A stretch of 64,000 nt of DNA. It comes from Syngnathus acus (lineage: Eukaryota; Chordata; Actinopteri; Syngnathiformes; Syngnathidae). Both the position numbers and the translations under genes were made by a program. Below the pieces are notes generated by a model that saw only the letters and a program-made list of their open reading frames with translations, was not told the origin of the DNA and made no database searches. Location of the stretch: the NCBI RefSeq assembly GCF_901709675.1, contig NC_051105.1:4021104-4085103 (forward strand). The letters run 5' to 3'. Positions 32,099-44,340 of this stretch are shown here, in pieces (the stretch's first letter is position 1; each line of letters starts with the position of its first letter).

Positions 32099-32500
32099 GG
32101 AGATATAGTGGGAAAAATAGTTTACAATGCGTCAAGCACCACAATTAATTAACATCAACGGACTTCCCCTCATGACATATAGAGTTGTGATACCCGGAAA
32201 CCCATCTGTGGAGCTCTCGGTTTCCATCGCTGCTTTTTCATGTCACGCATACAACCAACCAGGCTTTTTGATATACCGCAGACTGCAAAAAGACTACACT
32301 ACATTGCAAGTTTCAATATGTTAGCTAATAAGATATGTGTATTTTATTTTTTCAACTTCACTTCAAGCGGTACAGAAAATGGATGGAAGGACTTTCTAAT
32401 CTTTATTCTGTCTTTTTAATATGTAGATTTAGTCTGGGAATGATATGATTTTGATACTATTCTACTTTTGTAGGTCACAGCACGAATGTAGGGTCAGACA
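32099..32500. other. 5' flank of gpr183-like; SINE/L2 tail at 32360-32392
   Basis: No clear leader-exon acceptor lies just before the ATG, so the first coding exon probably includes the 5' UTR. CAAGCGGTACAGAAAATGGATGG at about 32365 is the last part of a SINE/L2 tail. Confidence 0.4.
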
Positions 32501-32509
32501 ACCATGATC

Positions 32510-33010
32510 TAAACTCAAACTGACTAACAATTTGACTGACAACATAAATTCAAAAAACAGGTCAACAAAATCAAATGAGGCTAACAAACTAAATGGAATA
32601 AATATTTAAAACAAGTCCAACAAACAACCTAATAAGTCCTTCAAACAAACAAGGTATAACTAGCTAATTTAAAAATTGGAAACATGACTCCAACAAACTA
32701 ACCGCCATCAAACTAATTGGAACAAAATTGCTATTCGAAACTACACTACACTACACTCCACTGTCAAGCAACTTACCAAAACAAATGAACACCAACTTAA
32801 ATGAGCCGACAGACAAACTAATAACTTAAAAAGAACAGACAAATAAAAATCTCAGAAACATATGAAGGATTTCAAACTCAACTCATTACTAATCATCACA
32901 CAAAATGTGACCCAACAAACTTCAACAACCTAAAAAAATATTTCAAAACTAACTAGACACTTAACTCCAATTACAACAAGCTAAATAGACAAGCAAGTAA
33001 AAAAAAAAAC
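32510..33010. repeat. A+C-biased cryptic repeat built on AACAAACTAA words
   Basis: For about 500 bp the plus strand is poor in G and dominated by recurring words such as CCAACAAACTAA, CTAACAAACTAAATGG, CAAACTAATTGGAAC, GACAAACTAATAAC and ACAAGCTAAATAG. There is no fixed period. Similar wording resumes at about 33520-33600 and 34630-34750. It looks like an old, scrambled minisatellite. Confidence 0.5.
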
Positions 33011-34930
33011 CCTCAAATGAACAAACTACCACAGTATAAATGCAATGTAGTAGTGGTAGTTGCAGTGTGTGGCTCACACTGTGCCAACCAGTGCATGCAC
33101 ACAGTGTGGCACATGTGCTTGCGAGAGGTTAACTTGAGGTTTCATGTTCACTCAGAAGTGGTGCATAGAACATAAAGGTTTGCTTTTTTTTTAAGAATTT
33201 CCATCCAGAGCCGAACATCCTGTGGTGTACCATAGTTTACTAGCGAGTGGAGACATGAACATAGAGCTCAGACTTCTGAGAAAGATTCAAAAGATGTACA
33301 CTAGATTCATAAAGTGATAACTTTGCGGCGCTGTAGCCTGGTTCAGCTCTCCGAGCTGCATTTCAGCAAGATTTTAATTAGCTGTGGTTGTTGTACAAGA
33401 AGTTCAATTGTCCTCCAGGAACTAAACCCTCTCCAGTTGTTTTGAATTTCCATAAGATCCTATTTGATGCAGAACGAAAGAAGAACAAATAGAACTATCT
33501 TTCAACCTGGAAAAAATCGTAACTAACCGGAACAAATGAACTTGCCAGCTTAATCCAACAAACTAAATAACCAATCAAACAAATAAATGCTCTCAAACAA
33601 CATCCTGGTTTCGGACAGAGAAACGTGTCGTCAGGCACTTTAGAGTGCGGACTTCCACTAAGACCAACCGAGTTCAATCCGAATTTGCCCCTCTGTACTC
33701 CCCCCCCTAAGCCTCCTGACAAACAAACAAACACAACTTCCCTGAGTTAGCCAATTTGATTACTGTACTACAGCTTGGATGAGTTAAGAAGCCATAAATA
33801 GGTGTGATGTAGTATCACGCCCAGCGTTGTCACGGCTAGTGTAATCGAAATAGATGGCCTCTGGACCGGCAAAAGGTCACACACATTGTCAGCAGTCAGG
33901 TGTGGTTATCGCTCGACCTTTTGAGGTCACATTCAGGGCAAGATGTCATGGACAAAGATGCATTTAGTCTCATTCATGTTAAGAACAGTGTTAGAGAGAG
34001 TTGTGTGCGTGTGTGGTTGTCTTTCTAGGTTGATGAGTGCGTGACGTGAAAGGTCTCAGGAAATTGAAAGTGACGACTCAGCGTGGAACTAGTATGGAAG
34101 TCACATCTCAGAAATGTGACCTTTCTCTGCTGGCTAAGGCAGGGGTGGACTTCCAGGGTGGGGGGTGAGGTCAGAAGGGTGATTTGAAGAGAATTATACA
34201 ATAATAGTCAATGGTGCAACTGTGGCCCTAGACAGGACACCTCCCCAGAGGGTGTATCGTTTTAAGGACACCCTCGTGGTGGAGGTGGACCAGTCTGCTG
34301 TGTTGCTGACCCAAACTGGAATTGACTTGTGGTGACCACAACATGTGTGCAGACACCAGCATGGTTCCACAAACGCTGCCTTGGCAAATTTAGACTGTTG
34401 TTTTTTTTTTGTTACTAAAGTAGATCGCGTGCGAAGCAATCCTCCCTGTTGCCATATTAAAACAATGTCACTTTGTTTGTGTTGGGGGCAAGGCCATTAA
34501 AGTTTGTTAGGAAAACGGATTTTGAATAAGTTACACTAGATTACGCGTATGTAGATCTAGAGACTGTGAATTTAAGATCTCATTTATATTTCTGCCAACA
34601 GTGGCTACTGCTGTTATTGTGTGTCATCCACTTAAATAACCAGGCTAAGCAAAGAACTCAAAGCAACTAATTTAAACAAAGCTTCTAACGCAAACAAACA
34701 ATTGAGGAAACCAGAAAATTTGAAGTAACCCATTTGAGCAAATAGGCTAACTCTACATTTCTCAGTTCTCGCTTTAATGTACACAGATTAATTTATTGGC
34801 TAAAATTTATTTTATTCATGTGTATTCAAATATTAAACTGAAGTTTAAAACAAATGGTATGGTGAGACCATAAAAGTGCAATTAAACATGATACCACTAG
34901 AGGGTAGGCAAACCCAAGGAATTGCACATA
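33011..34930. other. Intergenic, no gene recognised
   Basis: Contains scattered AACAAACTAA-type words (33520-33600, 34630-34750) and a G-rich patch at about 34155. No exon is supported. Confidence 0.4.
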
Positions 34931-34936
34931 ATAAAT

Positions 34937-35071
<135 letters not shown>

Positions 35072-35195
35072 AGCAAAGTGTAAAAATAAACATAAATAAT
35101 ATTGCTGCATTCAAATTTGGAATATTACTATTCATCCTTTCACTATTCTTTTTTTTTTTAAGTTCAGACTAAAAACAATTTTAAAAAGCGTCAAA

Positions 35196-35197
<2 letters not shown>

Positions 35198-35284
<87 letters not shown>
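35198..35284. repeat. (GT)n microsatellite
   Basis: About 43 uninterrupted GT units ending in CGCGCGCG; potential Z-DNA. The Cys/Val and Thr/His frames are artefacts. Confidence 0.98.
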
Positions 35285-35289
<5 letters not shown>

Positions 35290-35290
<1 letters not shown>

Positions 35291-36630
35291 CAGATGCACA
35301 AAAGCAGACTGCTGGACATACTGCAGGGCACATTGTCAGGGTGGCCTCATGTGGCTCGTGTCTGGTCTCATCATCACCACACCAGCAGCCCCCCTCCCCT
35401 ATGGGCAACACTCTCCGACATCTGTACCACCACACTCCCATGTAGACACTGTTCACACTTTGCTTGTCAGCTTCACTGCTAAGCAGCTTTGTGTTATTTT
35501 GGGGAAAGACTTCTCCATTCATAATGACTTGTGTCATAGTCTGGACATACAGTAAAGCGTTTGTATTGTGCAGGCAGGTATACGTAATGAAGCTTTTGCC
35601 CAGTATTTTTATTTTGCACTCCAAATTTAGGTTGGAAGCCTCGTTTTCAGCTTTGTACATCGGATTTGCGACTTAGCTCGTCACGTTAGGTGATCTACAG
35701 TCATTTCACTTGCCTCTGTCTTTCACCGGTTCACGGGTCGGCTACAAGACAGCACCTATCAGGCTTGAGGGGATTAAGTCAAGATCTTTTCAGCAACAAC
35801 ATACCGAAGAAATGGGAAGGAATCTCATTAGGGACAATTTTGAATGTTACCTCGACTTTTGGAGCGTAACACTTCTGATGATCTGTAAATAAAAATCTGT
35901 TGATTTTCTCCCAACAGTTTTGTCTTTATCAGAGATCCTGGGAAATATTTTGCTTCAGCGCCATAACAAGAGCGCCTTTTACTCAAAATATAGTGCAGGT
36001 AGGATCGTGCCATAACAGTGTGTGCATTTACAAAGCAATTTGGCCTCCTGCAATAATTAGATGACATTAGCGGCAGAATTTGGTGGGATGTAAAAAAATA
36101 CCCATTAGACAGCGACAGCTGCCTCCAACTGCAACATGGTGAGAAAAGTGTTAAATGTTATATCCCTTGTCCTGGCCTTGCAGACTTCACTCTCACAGGG
36201 ATCATCCCACCTCTATTACAGCTCTGAGTTTCCCTCTGAAGATGGTCGCTTTGCCCGTATTCTGTATCCGTGCCATTTTTCACACACCAGTGAAATGGAA
36301 AAATGAGGACTTTTTTTTTTTCATTCAGTTTTGGCTTACAAAAACAAAAACATGCTCGTCTTTACTAAGGTAATTACGCTGATAACTTGTTATTTTTTGG
36401 CTTTTTGTTCCCAAGATTTAGCCAAACAATGGTGGCCCTCGCTTGTATCGTGCATCAATAAACAATCCAGTGAGTTACAATAACTAATATGAATTGCAGG
36501 ACGCATAGCTCACTGACATTTCAAAAGCAACTTGCGGGCCGGGCTAACTTCTCTAGGGCTGGAGCTCTCTTCATGGTGCTCAGTGCTCGACTAAAGTTGT
36601 ACCAGTGTCTGGGTGAGCGGATTACTTCAG
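35290..36630. promoter_or_regulatory. Repeat-poor block, candidate regulatory DNA (best at 35940-36260)
   Basis: No TE signature and no convincing exon. 35940-36260 has words such as TGCAATAATTAGATGACATT and CCCATTAGACAGCGACAGC in a balanced base composition. Called on texture only. Confidence 0.18.
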
Positions 36631-36643
36631 GAATCCACTAGAT

Positions 36644-36970
36644 CACAGGTGTCAAACTCAAGGCCCGGGGACCAGATACGGCCCGCCACATCATTTTATG
36701 TGGCCCCGCAAAGACAAATTGTCCATCAAATTCGTGTGTCATTACTAGAATTGCAAATTGTCTTCACTTTTAATATCTGTTTTTTTTTATATTTGACCAG
36801 TTTTTACTCGTCTGATTAGAAAACGAGTTATTTGTCAGTTTGTTTTGTAGCTTTTACTGTATATAATATGAGGTGCTCATACATTTATTTGGGTTGACAG
36901 TCATAATGGCCCTCCGAAAGAAGCTATGACCATAATGCGGCCCGCAAAAAAAATGAGTTTGACACCCTGG
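36644..36970 (+). mobile_element. hAT MITE with perfect 8-bp target duplication
   Basis: CACAGGTGTCAAACTCAAGG at the left and GAGTTTGACACCCTGG at the right, with CACTAGAT duplicated at 36636-36643 and 36971-36978. 327 bp, and closely similar to 29717-30044 over its whole length, so both are recent. Confidence 0.93.
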
Positions 36971-36978
36971 CACTAGAT

Positions 36979-39820
36979 TATTTCCTTAAAGACCCGTCCC
37001 TGATACACCATTATCGGTAGCAATTATTTTGACAACACTATGAGGCCAAACTAATTTGCTTTCAACTTAACGACTGAGCTTGATCAATATTGATTTGTGA
37101 CTGCCAAATATCCCGCTTGTTCCGTAGGCCGAGCTGCGGCAACTTTTCGGGTCATCTGAAGGCGACGTGCATATTTTGGATGTCATCTAGGCTGTTGTAT
37201 TATTGTTATATTCACAGGGCATGGACTAATTATTCCAACAGCTTCTTCTCTTTGGTGGGAGGCAGACTGACAGTTGCTGTCATTGAAGTGATCAACGTGT
37301 TTCTCGGACTGGGCTGAAGCCGTTTGATTTGATTAAGAATAATTGGTGCCACCGCCACAATGATGTTTGGTAAACCTTTGTGCTATTTTCCACGAGGATG
37401 CCCACGAGGAATTTTTCAGCTCCATCTGAAACAGATTGGTGGACCCGCCGCCGTCGTCGTGCCGTTCGCGTCACATCACAGACGTGACTAGCGGATTGTT
37501 GTTATCACCTTACTGGGCGTACAGTCTCGCTTATTGTCTTGTTGTCACGTCGCATCAGTGTGAGACTAGCATCATGATGCTAACCTTTCATTAACTAAAC
37601 TGTGGGCTCTTGTTAGCCATCAAGTCAATGGAGGATGGTCAATTTACCTGTAAGGTTAATTTACCATGTAAGCAAGTTGGGCTCCTTAGGGCATGCTGAC
37701 AATGATTTCACCATTCTGTTGCAGCTTTATCGCACCCCCTTTGGTTTTAACGTGAATGTTAGTTGCTTTACGATTAGAGTTGTTAGTTCCAGTTAAATGG
37801 AACATTTAGCCATACTGGAAATAAAGAAAAATTATATGACAATAGCTCTATTCTTATGAGGAATACAATAAATATTTTGATAGTATCAGAATCTTGTATT
37901 TGTTGCTTAACACGGCTTGGTTGTCAAATGACATGTATGGTTAATGAGATGTTGTAAAACAGTTCCCAACATCATGTCTGCTTCACGTATTTAAGCAGAC
38001 TTACAAAATAGATTGTATATTTGCAACAAAGTTGCAATGTCATTAAAGCATACATTTTCATTGAAGTCACCAAAAATTTAAGTTGGAACTAATTTAGCCA
38101 CCCAGTTCTCACCTGTCACAGTTATTGCGGTTCAATCTCTGAGGTTGATGGTACTTGGTCTATTGAAATGAAGTACTTTTGCTTCATCTTCCAAGTAAAG
38201 TCAATGAGCAGTGAGGTATTTGAGGTTTGCTAAGGGAAACTGGTCATTCTGATGCTGAGGCATGACCAAAGCTTATTTGTATGTGTTTTATCTTGAATTT
38301 CCAGTTTAAGTAGGCTTATCGGACGTTTTCTAGCAAACTGCTCAGCGAGGTGTTGGTCGCCTTGAGTTCCAGCATTTAGCAGCAGGTTTTTTTGGACTCC
38401 GCCAAATTCTACAAGTGAGTGCGAGGCAGATGTGCGGTGACAGCTCAACGCTCATTAGGCTGAATCAGTGTCACACTATGACAAGCGGCCAACTTGAGGC
38501 TTCTCCTGTCACTCGCCGTGCTTATCCATCCAGCCGAGACCAACTCGGACTCGGCCGGACCCAATTTGACACCTTTGGCTTCTGTTCTTTTTCTTGCATA
38601 AATATTTGGGATTAAATGCCACTAAACTCCTTCCCTGAAGAGTTTAGCAGTAATGCCACTTTAGAAACAAACAATGTCAATTCTGGCCTTCCTCCAAGCA
38701 CTGCCTCATAATTCCAGCTGTGGGGTCAGCACCGACCCCTCGGGACACACCATCCTTTGGGCTGAAGTTGTGATATCTATTTCAGTCCGCTGGAGAGCAG
38801 ACACCCGTCAACATAGCTCCAGAGAATTCACTGTCCTGCGATTACAGACGCTAACACTCCGCTCATATGCTTCAGCATCAGCCATGTCCAAACCGCTCAG
38901 TGTCCGACGGCTCGCTCGGAGCCATTAAGGTGCAGTTTGCAATTAGAGATGCGTGGCTGCTGGATAGCCAAGCAGATGTGCTTTGATCTATTTACGGTAG
39001 GCTGCCTGGATTTTGAGGGGGGTCGGGAGTTGTGGCAACAGCTTATTTTCATGCGTCAGATCATACACCTCTGACATTGCTCGTCTTACAGTTCACTTGA
39101 CATTCAATGGTGTTTTTCATTCCACCAAATGTTAAGTCATGAATGGGCTTTAGGGTCGGCAGCTGCTCTGTGCTGTATTTGTACGAGTGTCCAATCTGAA
39201 CATCCCATTTGTTAATGTTTCAGACTTCACCAAAGGGTGAAATAGTTGTTTTAACACCTTGTCTCTAGCAAACAATCCCTGTCACCCTTCGGCTTTAAGT
39301 GCGCTGGGTGGTGAAAAATGGAAAACAAACGTTCCGTTGACAGCTTTCTTATGCCCAAGGTGGATAGGTATTAATATCGAAAAGTGCCAACACATTTAGT
39401 TCCTACAGACCAACTGTCTCAGGGGTACAGGAGTTGAATTAAGTGGGAGGGGCACACCTTTATCTATTGAGATCTACAGCCCAGGTTAAAATGTCCTTTT
39501 GAGGAAAATATTTAGTTGAGAAGACTGCTATAAATTTTAAGTGATACGAACTGAATGAGTTTTTATTTGTTTCAAACATGTAAACAATAAATCAAAGTGA
39601 AAGTCCTGTAAATTATGACTTTGTATGAGACAAAATACAATATACAGCACATAAGGAGCAGAGGTGCAAATTTACACGTTTGATAAGGAGTGGGAAGAAG
39701 TATTGATTTTCAGTATTGAGTCGAGTATTGAGTCTCAGAGACATTGCTGTGCAATAACATCCTGCTCTCGATGCTTTATCTTTGAATTGTCTATATTATG
39801 TGTACTATGTGTCCACTCTG
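36979..39820. other. Intergenic; possible regulatory block at 38400-38960
   Basis: No gene recognised. 38400-38960 is richer in CpG and free of repeats (CAACGCTCATTAGGCTG, CCTCGGGACACACCATCC). Short frames through it have no family features. Confidence 0.3.
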
Positions 39821-39827
39821 CATCCAT

Positions 39828-40090
39828 TGCAGCCTGGTCATCCTGGAAGAGGGATCCTCCCATCTGTGGTCACTTCTCAAGGTTTCTCATTTCCCCTAGT
39901 AGGAGTTTTGAGTTTTTCCTTGCCCTCCTGGGAGTTTAAGATCAGGGGATGTTTGAGAATATTTGTCAATTTTCATGTCCTGAGCGTTGTTAGTCACCTA
40001 AATGTTGAACAGAGGCTGTGATGTACCGAAGTCAAATTCCTTGTTTGGCATGTTCAAACATGGGCAATAAAAATTCTTGAATCTCGAATC
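39828..40090 (+). mobile_element. LINE 3' end (L2/Rex-like)
   Basis: CAGCCTGGTCATCCTGGAAGAGGGATCC, AAGGTTTCTCATTTCCCC, GAGTTTTTCCTTGCCCTCC, GATCAGGGGATG and GGGCAATAAAAATTCTTGAATC appear in the order seen in the 3' UTR of fish LINEs. Shares GATCAGGGGATG...TTTGAGAATA with the tail at 21030. Confidence 0.7.
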
Positions 40091-40479
40091 TTCAGTACCC
40101 TTAATTTCAGTTGGGTGGTTAGTATGTCTGCATCACTGTTCTAGTGTTCGGCCAACGCAGTGTTTTCTCTACAATAATATTTGTGTAAACACAGAATTCT
40201 GATTAATTCTGATTCATCCATTTATTTAACTATTCATATTACAGTCATTGTCGTTTCAAGTTAATTCATAAGTACCAATAAGAATAAGAAGATTGATAAG
40301 CAATATATGTTAAGAGTAGTAGTGTCATTCCGTAGCGCTGGGGCCTTTTGCACCTTCTAGACGTGGGAGAAAGATGCACCATTTAATCAGCTGTGAACAG
40401 ATATAACAAATAAATAGACCCTGCTACAGTGTACTCAAGTGTCAGAAGCGTTTAGTTCACTGGCCACATTTCTTATTCA

Positions 40480-40900
40480 TCGCATTTGCTTGTATTAAAA
40501 ATTCACGGGTCACTTGAACGGCATTTAGCGCTCATGTCCCGCGTGCTGCAGCACCGCCGCTAACTAGTCACTTGTGACCACTTTTCACAGCGGCGGCAAT
40601 GTGTTAGGCAAACTGGGATTTCATCGCATTTATGGTGTCGGTGGCACGCCTCAAGGGAGAAAGGCTAATAACTCCAGTGCTGCGATTATGAATTATGAAT
40701 GAACTTGTGTCGTTTGGTGAAACAGCTGGATTAAAAAAGAGAAGCAGCAGCACACTCGTATTAAATAATTAAATAACAGCTACACATTTTAAACTCCATT
40801 TAACACAATAATTCTGCATCCGTTATGAGGTAGCCTGAAGCATTCGTGAGAAGGCTGCACCGTCAATAAGGTGCAGTCTGAGCTCGCAGAGGGGGTCCGT
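40480..40900. promoter_or_regulatory. Candidate conserved non-coding element
   Basis: Repeat-free block with AATTATGAATTATGAATG, GTATTAAATAATTAAATAAC and CATTTATGGTGTCGG words, plus CpGs at its left edge. No coding frame. Texture-based. Confidence 0.22.
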
Positions 40901-41635
40901 GAGTGGTCTTGCACATTTGTCATGAAGTGAACCTTGGCTACACAGCTCAAAGGTGTTGAAATAGTGATTCCACCACCAAAATGGGACTATTAAATGTATA
41001 CTTCCCTAGCTGATATTTAAAAATAATAATCCTCATACTTCCAAGAAATATCGGTACGATAAAGCGTTAATATTCTAGAGTCTGGTTGGACCTGCTCATT
41101 AATTCAGTGAAATGAAGTGAGAGGGTGAACCGAACAGGAAAAAAATCAACTTTAAAAGCGTTTCCTGTGATTGGGGGTTGAAGGGGGGGCATCAGTATTC
41201 TCCCAAAAGGAATATCCACATACGCGTTTTGTTTTTCTACCCAAATCTGTCACTCTCCTTCTCATCTCTCTCTGTTTTGGTCATGATTGCTGGGTCAGTA
41301 GCTTTGTGGTGGGCTGGGTCAGGGGGTGCAGACTGGTTCTGTCCACCATCTTTGGGCCATGGGGGCTAATGCCTCCTGACACTCTCAGCCCCATCAGTCC
41401 TGGCCGCATCATTCCAGTAATGTAGAAGTCATCAAGGGCCGGGATTGCATGAAGTCTCTCATCTGGAAGACCTCAACAGCCCTTGACAAATTCCTGTGGA
41501 AGAATGAAACAAGAGGGAAATCGCCTATTTTTGGCTTTCAATTATTTTTTGTTATTTATTGGGAATTCTGGATAAAAATCTTTGTCTACTGAGTGATGGT
41601 AAACATGCTGGTCCAACCAGCCAGCCGGCTGACCA
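40901..41635. other. Intergenic, no gene recognised
   Basis: Short overlapping frames at 41171-41425 show no family features. No repeats recognised. Confidence 0.35.
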
Positions 41636-41639
41636 ATAG

Positions 41640-42020
41640 AGTTTCAGAAAGAGTCTACATGGAACTCAAAAGCAAAGATTTATAGAAGTAGACTATAAAA
41701 AGTTGGTAGACCAAGATTGCTTTGGAATTAGGCTACTAGTAGCCAATGAACCGCAATTTCTTGGGAAGGAGACTGTGAAAAGGCAGAAACCCAAGATTTC
41801 TTTCAGATGTATACTGTGTAGAAACTAAATTACGATTGATTTGGAAGAAGCCAAGACTGATTCAGAAAATGATGACGAGAAGCCAGTAGACCACTATTCA
41901 TTCAAAAGTGAACTACAAAAAATTGGAAGACCAAGAATAGTTCAAAAGTAGACTACACAAAACTGGTAGAAGAAAAAGGACCCATTTGGAAGTAGACGAC
42001 ATGAAACTTTATACATATAT
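41640..42020 (+). repeat. Degenerate minisatellite, unit about 40 bp
   Basis: Units begin (A)AGTAGACTAC/T and continue AAAAAGTTGGTAGACCAAGA then TTTGGA or TTCAA. Clear units start at about 41688, 41890 and 41946. The intervening units keep GAC, AACCCAAGA and TTTGGAAG landmarks at similar spacing but are strongly diverged. About nine units. No continuous reading frame. Confidence 0.6.
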
Positions 42021-42549
42021 GGATATTGTGAATGATAAGATGGCAGACAAAGTTTAATCTGTATTGTCCGCTCTCTTGCTGGTGTGCTGGTCTTTTCCAA
42101 GTGCATTGGACTTGCTTTACACTCAACTGAATCGTTGCTTAACCTGCGCAGTGACCCTGCCACTTGTCATCTTTATCCTTGTACCCCAGATCTTCCTCCA
42201 TGCCACCTACTCCCCCTCCGGCGCATGCGGTTACGCCTGGCATCGAGCGGCATCGCCGACTCGTGAAGGCGATCAGTAAACCTTATATGGGAAAGTATAA
42301 GTCAAGAGTGCTGCTTAGTCGTCTGTAAAAAGCAGAGTGATCTCCTAAGTTTCTACGAGAGGCTTTTTGACGGTGCCCTGCTGCTTTGTCAGTGCAGCAC
42401 ATGCTGCAGGCGCTGGCATCCCCTATTGCCTTCCAGGTCATTGGCCAGGCCCAGCAGGAGGCGAATTTCCAGCCCATGACACGTCACTGGTTCACAGCTG
42501 GATCCGTAACAAGGTATCATAGCAAATGAGTCGGTAAAACATCACTCGG
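42021..42549. other. Intergenic, no gene recognised
   Basis: Frames at 42064-42279 and 42084-42266 overlap in different phases, with no family motif and no splice context. Confidence 0.35.
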
Positions 42550-42960
42550 CCGAAGAGCGTGAAAAAGCGTCATGATATCATTTCTAGTTTCGTGTTCGGG
42601 AAGGAGAACGAGATCTAGTGATGGAGCGCTGTTATTCCTCAACTGACCATTCCGTGCCCCCTTCACTTGTCCACTGCCTCCTGTTCCCCCCCACCCTAAA
42701 CCGGCGCCCGAGGCTGCGGTCGAGATAAGTCAAGCTAATGTAAGGAGGCAATAATTAAACATCTCGTGACGCTGGGCCAAGTGGCTCATAGGTGTTGCAC
42801 TAGTTACATGAGGCCGCTGTGACATACTGTCCCATCCTTAAATGTAGACGTCCTCATCACACGAGACTGGCGAGCGGTCGGGTCGCGTCACATCGGGCTT
42901 GTTTCGCTACATTGCGCTAATCGCCATGATCGGAAACGATGTACTACAGCTGCTGTGTGT
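42550..42960. promoter_or_regulatory. Candidate conserved non-coding element
   Basis: Balanced composition, many CpGs, no repeat. AGGCAATAATTAAACATC, CATTGCGCTAATCGCCATG and GAGATAAGTCAAGCTAATG are homeodomain/GATA-like words. No coding frame. Confidence 0.25.
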
Positions 42961-43434
42961 GTGGTGTTTGGAGTGTGTATGGGAATGGCTACTCGGCTGA
43001 ATTTAAACTGAAGGTTGAAGTGAACAATTCTGGTTTAATCCTCTATTTAAGTGTTTTTTTTTTTTTTTAAATGTGTTACAGTTTACATTGAACAAAATTG
43101 GCGCAATTGGCAAGTCTGGTAACTATCAAATAGTAAAAGTATAGACACCAAATAATGGAAAGTCATTTTAAGTATTTTCATCTGAAGCTCAAACACAATA
43201 ATTAGAAGTTTGGCTCAAATATCAAATGAAACTTCAAACCATCTTCATGTGTGCCATTATGCTAAAGAAATGTACAGTTCTCAAGGATTTTGCGTGCGTG
43301 TGTGTGTGTTAGTGATTCCACCACTGATAGCAAATAAGAAAAAATGCGCTGACAAGCTCAGAAAAGCAAACAAAACAGTTCAGTGCAATATGCATGGACA
43401 ACAAATTCTCAGGGCATTGAAGTGATCGCAATCT

Positions 43435-43655
43435 CCGGCCTTCCTGAGTGGAGTTTGCATGTACTCCCCGTGCCTGTTTGGGTTTTCGCCAGGTACGCCA
43501 ATTTCCACCCACATTTCAAAAACATGGGAGGTGAATCAACCACTTCAAATAGTCCGTAAGTGTGAGTGTGAATCGTTGTTTGTCAATGTGCCCTGTGGTT
43601 GGCTGGTGACCAGTTCAGGGTGTACCCCGCCTACTGCCCGAAGTGAATGAATGAA
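43435..43655 (+). mobile_element. 5'-truncated SINE
   Basis: Lacks the tRNA-like head. GGAGTTTGCATGTACTCCCC, ATTTCCACCCACATTTC, GTGTGAGTGTGAATCGTTG and CCAGTTCAGGGTGTACCCCG follow in the usual order and end in GAATGAATGAAT. Confidence 0.85.
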
Positions 43656-43659
43656 TACT

Positions 43660-43730
43660 ATTCCGGTTGTCTTGAAAGACGTCTCAACTTTTATCCCACC
43701 AAGCTTCATCAGTTCATGCAAAAAGACTTA
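43660..43730 (-). mobile_element. Decayed hammerhead-like motif, Penelope-type
   Basis: On the minus strand CTGATGA (43706-43712) is followed by AGCTTGGTGGGATAAAAG and GAGACGTC (43678-43685). In the usual motif this last part is GAAACGTC; here one core A is a G, so catalysis is unlikely. The continuation TTTCAAGACAACC matches the wording after such motifs in fish Penelope-like repeats. Confidence 0.4.
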
Positions 43731-44039
43731 GAACAGTCCTAGTCTGAGTTGGTGTGGAAATCGACTAAATTATTCATTTGATTTTAGCACTAGGATTGGA
43801 TCGAAATATACTAAAATATTTGACTGCATTCATTGTATTCCACATGGAACTACTGGCTTTACATAATATCGAGATGAAAAAAGTCTTTATTTCTGACGTA
43901 AATAAACTACTCCATGTATTTCACAGTAAAATGCATTGCACTCTGGTGTTGAACCTTTGAGTTGTGTGACGGATGCAAAGCAGAATGGACAAACACCATC
44001 TCGCCTGCTTAAAAAGAACCACAATGGAGACCTTGGATC

Positions 44040-44340
44040 TAAATGTCACGGTTTCATAACGGATACACTGACATTTGTGTGATGGGATTTAGCCATGGGT
44101 TAATACAGCCATCATTGATGTCCATCTTACACTCTCGGTCTGTGAAGTCTATCGCACCGTTTTTCTTTTTAGGGCCCTCACAGAAGTTTCTTTCAAAGGA
44201 GCGAATTGAAAGCCAATTATTTCATCATTGGGGAAGGAGGGAGAAAAATAGGTTTGATATATTGCTTTGTTTTATATGATGCTAATAATGTGCCTCAGGA
44301 GCTCCTTTTTAACTAACTGGCTAAAAAGCACATTCAAATC
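44040..44340. promoter_or_regulatory. Candidate conserved non-coding element
   Basis: GATGGGATTTAGCCATGGG, AAAGCCAATTATTTCATCATTGG and GATGCTAATAATGTGC in a repeat-free context. Texture-based. Confidence 0.22.

Noticed and set aside
35181-35660. Cys/Val, Thr/His and Leu/Ser frames around 34.8-35.7 kb
   Set aside because: Produced by GT, GACA and GATA arrays; no domain outside the repeat.
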